The position numbers were made by a program, and so were the translations under genes. Source: CAVWQV01 sp963757115 (lineage in GTDB: Bacteria > Pseudomonadota > Alphaproteobacteria > Acetobacterales > Acetobacteraceae). Taken from it: a stretch of 64,000 nucleotides of DNA. Under the pieces are notes generated by a model, which did not search any database, was not told where the DNA came from, and saw only the letters and a list, made by a program, of their open reading frames with translations. Of the stretch, positions 56,869 through 64,000 are shown piece after piece (the stretch's first letter is position 1; each line of letters starts with the position of its first letter). Where the stretch lies: contig CAVWQV010000001.1 of assembly GCA_963757115.1 (NCBI GenBank), forward strand, positions 597,649 to 661,648, read 5' to 3'.

Positions 56869-57438
56869 CGCCCGACCTCGAGAACGCCGCGGCGATAGCC
56901 GTTGGTGCGCACGCAGATATGGCCCGCGGGGTCCAGCGGCTCGTCGCACAGCGGGCACGGCGGACGGCCCGCCGAGATGACGCGGTTGGACCGGGCGGCG
57001 AACTGCCGCGCCGAATCCGGGGTCAAAAACACCCGCACCGCGTCGGGGCCTTCTTCCGCGTCGTCGAGTACCACCGACGCGTCGAACTCGGTGTCGCGAC
57101 ACGGCCAACAGTTCGACGACGACGGTCTGGGCTTCCGAATCCCAGCCGAGACCCATCGTGCCAACCCGGAATTCAGCGTCGACGGGCGTGACCAACGGGC
57201 TGAGATCGTCGACGTCACCGGTGTCCGGCGGAATCGGCGTGCCGAAGCGGCGATGGACTTCGGTGAGCAGCGCGCCGATGCGCTCGGCGAGCACGGCGAC
57301 CTGCTGCTTTTCCAGCACCACCGAGACCACACGCGCGTCGTGCACGGCCTGCAGATAGAACGTGCGGTTTCCGGGTTGCCCAACGGTCCCGGCCACGAAT
57401 CGGTCGGGTGAGCGGAACACGTGAATTGCGCGGGCCAT
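56865..57438 (-). CDS. DUF3090 family protein (Rv2134c-like), one frame slip
   Basis: Starts MARAIHVFRSPDRFVAGTVGQPGNRTFYLQ, typical of DUF3090. The frame slips near 57,080 and continues as ASVVLDDAEEGPDAVRVFLTPDSARQFAARSNRVISAGRPPCPLCDEPLDPAGHICVRTNGYRR in parts. The CPLCDEPLDPAGHIC cluster may bind zinc. Function unknown; always beside the phosphatase and SCO1664-type gene in actinobacteria. Confidence 0.88.
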
Positions 57439-57497
57439 GACACCTCCAAAATACCGGTAGTTGCTGCCCGGCCGTAGTTCCGCAACCGCGTCGTTAG

Positions 57498-58186
57498 CTA
57501 TTCGGTAGACCCGCCGACCACCGCTTCATCGGCGCGGCGCCTCGCCGTCTGCGGCGGAGCGGCGTCAGCGCCGGACGCGAGGCGGCGCCGGTGTGGTTGA
57601 CGTGCAGAACGAACGGCCGCAGCGGCGTGTAGCGGATCACGCTCATCGAAGCCGGGTCGGCGAAATGCGCTGAAAGCTGTCCAGGTGCGTGCCGAGCGCG
57701 TCGGCGACGACGGACTTGATGACGTCGCCGTGCGTGCAGGCCAGCCACAGCGCGTCGCCGCCGTGCTGTCGGCCAGCCTGCGGTCGTGTTCGCGCACGGC
57801 CGCCACGGCTCTGGTCTGCACCTGCGCCAGCCCTTCTCCGCCGGGAAACACCGCAGCACTGGGCTGCGCCTGCACCACCTTCCACAGCGGCTCTTTGACC
57901 AGCTCGCCGAGCTTGCGGCCAGTCCACTCGCCGTAGTCGACTTCGGTCAGGCGTTCGTCGATGAGCGGGGTGAGGCCCAGCGCTGCGGCCAGCGGCTCGA
58001 GCGTGCGCGGCAGCGCAGCAGCGGCGAACGACACCAGCGCGCGGATCGGCGCTCCCCGATCCGCTCGACCAGCGCGTCGGCCTGTTCGCGGCCCCGGTCG
58101 TCGAGGTCGACGCCGTCGGAGCGGCCCGCCAGCACATGTGCGGTGTTCGATGTGGACCGGCCGTGCCGCAGCAGGATGACGGTCAT
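57498..58186 (-). CDS. histidine phosphatase family protein (Rv2135c-like), frame slips
   Basis: Phosphoglycerate-mutase-like phosphatase. LLRHGRSTSNTA carries the catalytic RHG at the N-terminus. Further pieces: LIDERLTEVDYGEWTGRKLGELV, VFPGGEGLAQVQTRAVAAVREHDRR, ACTHGDVIKSVVADALG (second catalytic His), and SVIRYTPLRPFVLHVNHTG. Slips near 58,055, 57,765 and 57,665. ATG 58186 overlaps the uppP stop. Confidence 0.88.
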
Positions 58187-59018
58187 GTCGCGTGCACCAC
58201 GCCCTGTCGCCAACAGCGCCAGCACGCACGGCACCCGCGATCACCCGGTAGCCGACGAACCAGTACATGCTGTGGCCGACCAGGAACCGCAGGAGCCAGG
58301 CGACCGCGGGGTAGCCGATGACGAACGCGATGACGGTCGCGACCAGAAGCTGCGCACCGCTGGCGCTCATCCCCTCGCTGAACGGGTGAAAGGCGTCCGG
58401 GAGCGAGAACAGGCCGGACGCAAACACCGCCGGGATCGCCAGCAGGAAGCCGAACCGCGCGGCGAGCTCACGGTCCAGGCCGAGGAACAGGCCCGCGCTG
58501 ATCGTCGCGCCGGATCTTGACACCCCGGGGATCAGGGCCAGCATCTGCGCGACGCCGACGATGACGCTGTCGCGCCAGTTCAGCTGCCTCGACATGCCGG
58601 CGTCTGGCGGCCGAGGTACTCGGCGGCCGCGATCACTGCGGAGAACACGATCAGCGCGGTCGCGATCGACCCAGAGATTGCGCGCGCCCTACGGATTTCG
58701 TCCTTGAAGAACAAGCCCAGCACGCCGATCGGGATCGTGCCGATGATCACGTACCAGCCCATCCAGTAGTCGGCGTTGCGCTGCGCGGTCGACCAACAGG
58801 CCGGCGAACCAGGCCTTGAGGATCCGACCGATGTCGCGCGCGAAGTAGAGCAACACCGCGAGCTCGGTGCCGATCTGGATTACCGCGGTGAACGACGCGC
58901 CGGCGTCATCGGAGAAGAACACCCGCGACACGATCGCGAGGTGGCCCGACGACGATACCGGCAGGAACTCGGTCACGCCCTGCACCACCGCCAGGACGAC
59001 GACTTGCCGCCAGGACAT
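58183..59018 (-). CDS. uppP: undecaprenyl-diphosphatase, frame slips
   Basis: Membrane phosphatase that recycles the undecaprenyl carrier for peptidoglycan synthesis; its loss causes bacitracin sensitivity. Signatures: VQGVTEFLPVSSSGHLAIV near the N-terminus and LALIPGVSRSGATISAGLFLGL. Middle frame WYVIIGTIPIGVLGLFFKDEI. Slips near 58,775 and 58,605, and at the C-terminus, which is restored as LLATGVVHAT with TGA at 58183. Confidence 0.92.
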
Positions 59019-59068
59019 CGCTGGCGCCGCGAGTCACGACGACGACCGTACCGGATGACGACTGGCAG

Positions 59069-59405
59069 CTAGGCGGTAGCGGGCCCGGACTTGACGCGGT
59101 TCGGCGCGGTCGACGCGCGTCGCGGACCGCAGCGACCAGGCTGCGCTCGTCGGTGACATCGATGCCGACGAGTCGCGCCGCACGCGTGCGCGACCACGTC
59201 TTCGGGTTGCGGAACCGGGCCGGCGAGCCGTGGCCGGTAGATCTCGACAAGCAGCCGCTGATGTTCGATACGGAACGAGAAACTCCGGCCGTCGGCGAGC
59301 TGCCCGAACCCGCTGGCCAAAACCTTGGCCGTGAAGACGCCCTGTCCACATGTCCTCGATAAGCAAACTCTGGCTCGAACACTCACTGTCGGCGGCGAGG
59401 GTCAT
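59069..59405 (-). CDS. conserved mycobacterial protein (Rv2137c position), frame slips
   Basis: Pieces in several frames: MTLAADSECSSQSLLIEDMW, then FGQLADGRSFSFRIEHQRLLVEIYRPRLAGPVPQPEDVVAHA in parts, then VGIDVTDERSLVAAVRD. About 110 residues. Position between uppP and lppL matches Rv2137c. No biochemical role recognised. Confidence 0.65.
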
Positions 59406-59550
59406 GGCGCGACCATACCTCGACGCAGCCCGCGCTGTGCAAGCGTCCAGACGGGCCGACATGTTGCCCGAGGTCGAAGTTCAGACCGGCTACCTCCTCG
59501 TCACTGACCGTCCACTGGATACCGAGAGCTACCCCTTGCCACACACCGCA

Positions 59551-60576
59551 AACACAGTCACACGTCGTTCGCGGCAGGCCGCTGGCTTGCTGCTTCGCTG
59601 GCATTGCCTGGCGGGCTGTTCGCGAAAACGCTCGACAAACCGCCACCGACGATCGAGCCCCCGCACCGGCGGCAATCTCCGCCGCTATCGCGGCACCGGC
59701 GGGCGTGGTCCGTCCACTGGCCGGCAAAGCGACGGCGGCAATGTTCGACGCCGCAGCGACGCTGGTGATCTTGCGTCCGGGTCGGCTCCGCGGCGACCCG
59801 CCAGCATCGCCGTGCTGCGCTCACGGCAACGATCCGCGCACGTTTCCGCTGCCCGGCGCCGGCGACCGCGCTGGCCGGAGACGGCAGCGGCGCCGCGTAT
59901 CTGGCCGACGCGCGGCGGCTATTTCGCGGTCGATCTGCGGCCGGGCGGGTCGCGAAGCTGGCCGGTCAGCGGCGCACGAGAACGTCGATTTCACCGCGAT
60001 CGCCCGCCGCGCCGACGGCAGGCTGGTGCTCGGCACCGCCGACGGCGCGGTCGTACACGCTGCGGCCGGACACCGCCGTCGCCGCCGAACAAGATCTTCG
60101 CCCGGGTGGATGCGCTTGCCGCACAAGGGAATACAGCTCGTCGTCCTGGATCGCGGCCAGACATCGGTGACGACGATCGACCCGACGGGAAGGTCGGAGC
60201 AGGCGTTGCGCGCCGGCGAGGGCGCGACCACCATGGCCGCCGATCCGCGCGGGCCGGGTGCTGGTCGCCGACACCCGAGGCGGCTCGCTGCTGGTGTTCG
60301 GCGTCGACCCGCTGATCATGCGGCAGGGCTATCCGGTGCGCAGACGCCCGTACGGGCTGGCGGGATCCGTGGGCTGGCCTGGGTGTCCCAGACCGCGGCC
60401 AATGTCGTCGTTGGTTACGATCTGGCCACCGGAATACCCTGTGGAGAAGGTGCGTTACCCGACCGTGCGGCAACCTAACATGCTGGCCTTCGACGAGGCC
60501 ACGGACACCCTGTATGTGGTGTCGGGTGCGGGGACGGCGTGCAGGTGATCGACCACGCGGGGCGGGCCCACGATGA
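59551..60576 (+). CDS. lppL: lipoprotein LppL-like, frame slips
   Basis: The 5' end is approximate. A lipobox can be restored as LALAGC-SRENARQTATDD by correcting one or two bases near 59,610. Later pieces resemble a YncE-like beta-propeller: LAGKATAAMFDAAATLVILRPG, VDFTAIARRADGRLVLGTADGAVVH, LVADTRGGSLLVFGVDPLIMRQGYPV, VEKVRYPTVRQPNMLAFDEATDTLYVVSG. The end near GVQVIDHAG overlaps the next ATG. Position equals Rv2138. Confidence 0.72.
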
Positions 60577-60851
60577 CAGCGCGCGAGGCCGTTGCCGGCG
60601 GGTGGGACGTCGAGAAGTCCGACGACTACGAATGGGTCCCGCTTCGGCTGCCGCCAGACGTCACGCGGCTGTCCGCCTCCACCCGATTGTCGATCGAGGC
60701 CGAGTACCGCGGCTGGGAGTTGACCCGCGTCCGGCTTTACACCGACGGTAGCCGGCGGGTTTTGTTGCGCCGCAAGAAGTCCGCACGACGGTCGACCGCC
60801 CGGCTCGACCAGCCGGACTGTGACGGTGAGCGCTACGCGACGACCGTGATG
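60573..60851 (+). CDS. DUF5703-like protein
   Basis: Core DDYEWVPLRLPPDVTRLSASTRLSIEAEYRGWELTRVRLYTDGSRRVLLRRK is typical of a short actinobacterial family found before pyrD. The C-terminal part after RRKK may be out of frame, so the end is approximate. Function unknown. Confidence 0.65.
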
Positions 60852-61909
60852 CATACCGCGCGCTGCGGCGGTTGATGTTTTTGGTCCCGCCCGAGCGGAT
60901 CCACACCTGGTGTTCGCTGTGCTGCGCGGCGTCACCGACCGCGGCTGCCGCGTCCGGCGGCGCTGCGCCGGAGGCTCGCGCCGCACGATCCGGTGCTGGC
61001 GAGCACAGTATTCGGGGTGCGGTTCCCCGGTCCGCTGGGGCTGGCGGCGGGCTTCGACAAGGACGGCACCGGGCTGAAGGCCTGGGGCGCATTGGGATTC
61101 GGCTTCGCCGAGGTCGGCACCGTCACCGCGCACCCACAACCCGGCAATCCGCCGCCGCGGCTGTTCCGGCTGCCCGACGACCGCGCGCTGCTCAACCGGA
61201 TGGGGTTCAACAACCACGGCGCCGGCGAGTTGGCGTTGCGGTTGGCTCACCACCTCCCCGACGTGCCGATCGGGGTGAACATCGGCAAGACCAAGACCAC
61301 TCCGCCGAGGATGCCGCCGCCGATTACCGTGCCAGCGCCCGGCTGCTCGGCCCGCTGGCGCACTTCCTCGTCGTCAACGTCAGTTCGCCCAACACCCCCG
61401 GGCTGCGCGATCTGCAGGCCGTCGAGTCGCTGCGCGCGATTCTCGACCGCCGTGCTCGCCGAGACCTCGACGCCGGTGCTGGTGAAGATCGCGCCCGACT
61501 TGTCCGACGCCGACATCGACGAAATCGCCGACCTGGCAGTCGAATTGGGGTTGGCCGGCATCGTCGCCACCAACACCACGATCTCGCGCGACGGGCTGGC
61601 ACCCCGGCGTCGAGACTGGGCGCGGCGGTATCTCCGGGCCGCCGCTCGCGCGCGGTCCGCGGAGGTGCTGCGCCGGCTGTACGGGCGGGTCGGCGACCGG
61701 CTGGTGCTGATCAGTGTCGGCGGCATCGAGACCGCCGACGACGCCTGGGAACGCATCACCGCCGGGGCGTCGTTGCTGCAGGGCTACACCGGCTTCGTCT
61801 ACGGCGGCGGGTTGTGGGCCAAGCAGATTCACGACGGCATCGCCGGCGGCTGCGCGACGGCGGGTTCTCCGTCGCTGCCGACGCGGTCGGTTCGGCCGCG
61901 CGCCGCTGA
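60849..61909 (+). CDS. pyrD: dihydroorotate dehydrogenase (quinone), frame slips
   Basis: Class 2 membrane-associated enzyme of pyrimidine synthesis. N-terminal helix RALRRLMFLVPPERIHT, then FGVRFPGPLGLAAGFDKDGTGLKAWGALGFG, GTVTAHPQPGNPPPRLFRL, RMGFNNHGA, GVNIGKTK, SVNSSPNTPGL in slipped form, IVATNTTISRDGL, and LISVGGIET. The last frame ends with AVGSAARR at 61909. The start near 60,849 is uncertain because of a slip. Confidence 0.9.
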
Positions 61910-61919
61910 CCCTCCTCGC

Positions 61920-62442
61920 TGTTCGTAGGTGCCGTGGATGACGGCGCGCGCGATCGCGTGCAGGAACAGGTTGAAGCCGAGGTACGCCGGGCTGGCATCC
62001 TCGCTGAGGTCGAGCTTGTCGACCTCGACTGCGTGCACGGCGATGAAATAGCGGTGCGCGCCGTGGCCCGGCGGCGGCGCGGCGCCGACGTACCGGCGCA
62101 TGCCGGCGTCGTTGACCAACGTGACTGCGTCGCCGGGCAGTTCGCTGCCGTCGCCGACGCCTCGTGCAGTTCGGTGACCGGGCGGGCAGGTTGGCCACCG
62201 CCCAGTGCCAGAAACCCGGACGCGTCGGCGCGTCGGGGTCGTAGACGGTGACGGCGAAGCTCGTCGTCTCGTCGGGGAAACCGGACCAGCTCAGCTGCGG
62301 TGAGACGTCTTCTCCGCCGGCGCCCATGATGCCGCTGACTTGCGGCTTCGCCAGCGGCTGACCGTCGGTGATCGTCGTCGGAGGTCAGGTGAAACGTCGG
62401 CAGCTTGGGCAGGAAGTCGTACGGGTTGAGTCGGGCGATCAT
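61920..62442 (-). CDS. YbhB/YbcL (PEBP) family protein, frame slips
   Basis: Raf-kinase-inhibitor-like protein at the position of Rv2140c. Start ATG 62442 (MIARLNPYDFLPKLPTF). Core: GEDVSPQLSWSGFPDETTSFAVTVYDPDAPTRPGFWHWAVANLPA, then GMRRYVGAAPPPGHGAHRYFIAVHAVEVDKL, then AIARAVIHGTYEQR. The ligand-site DPDAP and HxW motifs are intact. The 3' end is approximate because of a slip. Confidence 0.85.
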
Positions 62443-62469
62443 GGTCGATCCTTTCGTGTGATGGTGCGG

Positions 62470-63806
62470 TTAGCAGTGCGACAGGAAATGCTCGAGAACC
62501 TGGATGCCGAACATCAGCGCATCAACGGGTACCCGCTCGTCGACGCCGTGGAACAGCGACGCGAAGTCCAGGTCCGGCGGCAGCCGCAGCGGGACGAACC
62601 CGAAGCAGCGAATTCCTAAGCGCGCGAAGGCTTTTGCGTCGGTACCGCCCGAGAGCATGTACGGCACGGTGCGGGCGTCAGGGTCGGCGGCCAGCAGCGC
62701 GGCGTTCATCGCGTCCACCAGTTCGCCGTCGAAAGTGGTCTCGTACGACGGCAGGTCGGTGATCCACTCCCGGGTGACGTCGGGGCCGATCAGCTCGTCG
62801 ACCTCTCCTTCGAACGCGGCCTGGCGACCGGGCAGCACGCGGCAGTCGACCACGGCTTCCGCGGTAGCGGGGATGACGTTGGCCTTGTAGCCGGCCTTGA
62901 GCATCGTCGGATTCGCGGTGTCGCGCAGGGTGGCGCCGACGATCCGGGCGATCGTGCCGAGCTTGGCATCGCGCCGTCGAGGTCGGGCGAGTCGGGGTCG
63001 AAGGTGTAGCCGGTTTCTTCGCCGACGGCGGTCAGGAACTGCTCGACAGCGTCGGTCATGACCAGCGGGAACCGGTGGCGGCCCAGCCGTGCGACGGCTT
63101 CGGCGACGGCGGTGACGGCGTTGTCATCGTGAATCATCGAGCCGTGTCCGGCCCGGCCGCGCGCGGTCAGCCGCATCCACATCATGGCCCTTCTCGGCGG
63201 TCTCGATCAGGTACAGCCGTGCGTCGCCGCCGTCCTGGCGGGGCACCGTCAGCGAGAAACCGCCGACCTCGCCGATCGCCTCGGTGACGCCGTCGAAGAG
63301 GTCGGGGCGGTTGTCGACGAGCCAGTGGCTGCCGAACTTGCCGCCGGCCTCCTCGTCGGCAAGAACGCGAACACCAGGTCGCGCGGCGGCACGATGCCGT
63401 CGCGTTTGAAGTGGCGGGCGACGGCGATCATCATGCCGACCATGTCCTTCATGTCGATCGCGCCGCGGCCCCAGACGTAGCCGTCCTCGACCGCGCCGGA
63501 GAACGGATGCACGCTCCAGTCGGCGGCCTCGGCGGGCACCACGTCGAGGTGGCCGTGGATCATCAGCGCGCCGCGGGTGCGGTCGCGCCCGGCAGGCGCG
63601 CGAACACATTTCCGCGGCCCGGCGCGCCGGACTCGACATATTCGGTCTTGTAGCCGGCCTCTTCAAGCTGTCGGCGACCCACCGCGCGCACTCCGCTTCG
63701 CCCTTGGTGGTCGCGGGGTCGCCGGTGTTGGACGTGTCGAACCGGATCAGCGCGCTGACGAGATCCACCACCTCGTCGCTGCGGGACGTTCGGTTGGCAC
63801 CGTCAC
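62470..63806 (-). CDS. M20 family metallopeptidase (Rv2141c-like), frame slips
   Basis: Zinc-dependent peptidase/deacylase. GTG start near 63806 after AAAGGGGA. Pieces: VDLVSALIRFDTSNTGDP, MIHGHLDVVPAEAADWSVHPF (metal ligands HxD), YVWGRGAIDMKDMVGMM (Asp), ADEEAGGKFGSHWL (catalytic Glu pair), GRAGHGSMIHDDNAV, and LSGGTDAKAFARLGIRCFGF. At least four slips. Sometimes labelled DapE-like; substrate not proven. Confidence 0.9.
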
Positions 63807-63901
63807 GTCCCCTTTCCTACCATTGCACCCGTCCGGCGCGCTGGTTTGGGTACCGGGCCACGGCACGAATCCGATAGCCTTAGCGCCTTAGCTGGCCTGC
63901 G

Positions 63902-63987
63902 GTCCGAGTGGCGGAATGGCAGACGCGCTAGCTTGAGGTGCTAGTGCCCTATTAACGGGCGTGGGGGTTCAAGTCCCCCCTCGGACA
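63902..63987 (+). tRNA. tRNA-Leu (anticodon GAG)
   Basis: An 86-base type II tRNA: acceptor GTCCGAG with CTCGGAC, anticodon loop TTGAGGT (anticodon GAG), a long variable arm (TGCCCTATTAACGGGCGT), and T-arm GGGGGTTCAAGTCCCCC. CCA is not encoded. Downstream flank continues to the window end. Confidence 0.92.
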
Positions 63988-64000
63988 CCCTTGCGAATCA

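Noticed and set aside
53939..64000. A horizontally acquired mycobacterial island
   Set aside because: The block is core mycobacterial synteny cut in mid-gene, with no integrase, IS element or repeats at the join, and has the same error style as adjacent low-quality sequence.

Overview
The window is a composite of two unrelated genomes joined near position 53,938. Positions 1 to about 53,938 come from a high-GC alphaproteobacterium. The evidence is an ATP12-type F1-ATPase assembly chaperone, the block dgt-argS-SPOR-nagZ-M50-scpA-scpB-tatB-tatC-serS, and the block uvrA-ssb-gyrA-coaD-ppiB-tRNA-Lys. A Rhodospirillales-like organism is my inference. Positions from about 53,939 to 64,000 come from a Mycobacterium-like actinobacterium. 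They carry mshC, cysQ, a SCO1664-type gene, a DUF3090 gene, a histidine phosphatase, uppP, an Rv2137c-like gene, lppL, a DUF5703 gene, pyrD, a YbhB-like gene, an M20 peptidase and tRNA-Leu, in the order of the M. tuberculosis Rv2130c-Rv2141c segment. The join cuts mshC in mid-gene, so an assembly or read chimera is far more likely than gene transfer.

Region 1 (1-13,700) is metabolic and envelope chromosome: ATP12 and acylphosphatase, an APC permease, an OCH1-like glycosyltransferase, a cupin-like protein, a selenocysteine cassette (selA with selC immediately downstream), two coupled SDR dehydrogenases, an NMT1-type ABC importer, and a galactose-oxidase-like copper enzyme coupled to a small secreted protein. 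Region 2 (13,700-38,400) is housekeeping: two glycosyltransferases, xthA, an A-type Fe-S carrier, dGTPase, argS, chromosome segregation (scpAB), Tat export, serS, yajC, sodB, a squalene-synthase-like protein, a luciferase-like monooxygenase, ppk2, uvrA and ssb. Region 3 (38,400-45,760) has a broken DUF262/HNH (GmrSD-like) gene and a double cold-shock protein inserted before gyrA-coaD-ppiB and tRNA-Lys.

Region 4 (45,760-53,938) is accessory DNA starting directly after tRNA-Lys. It has a MobF/TraA relaxase-helicase remnant, then small broken genes (DUF4760-like, secreted proteins, DUF3761, SnoaL-like, DUF4145), then a compact minus-strand operon of five small unknown proteins that includes a zinc-finger protein and two paralogues. 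Region 5 is the mycobacterial block.

Single-base frame slips occur throughout. They are sparse in regions 1 and 2 and become dense in regions 4 and 5, where almost every gene changes frame every few hundred bases or less. Several are explained by one extra or missing base in a C or G run (for example in gyrA near 42,075). Most broken genes here are therefore probably intact genes in uncorrected long-read sequence, and I annotate them across the slips. Translational coupling by 1-4 base overlaps (ATGA, GTGA, TTGA) recurs across the alphaproteobacterial part.
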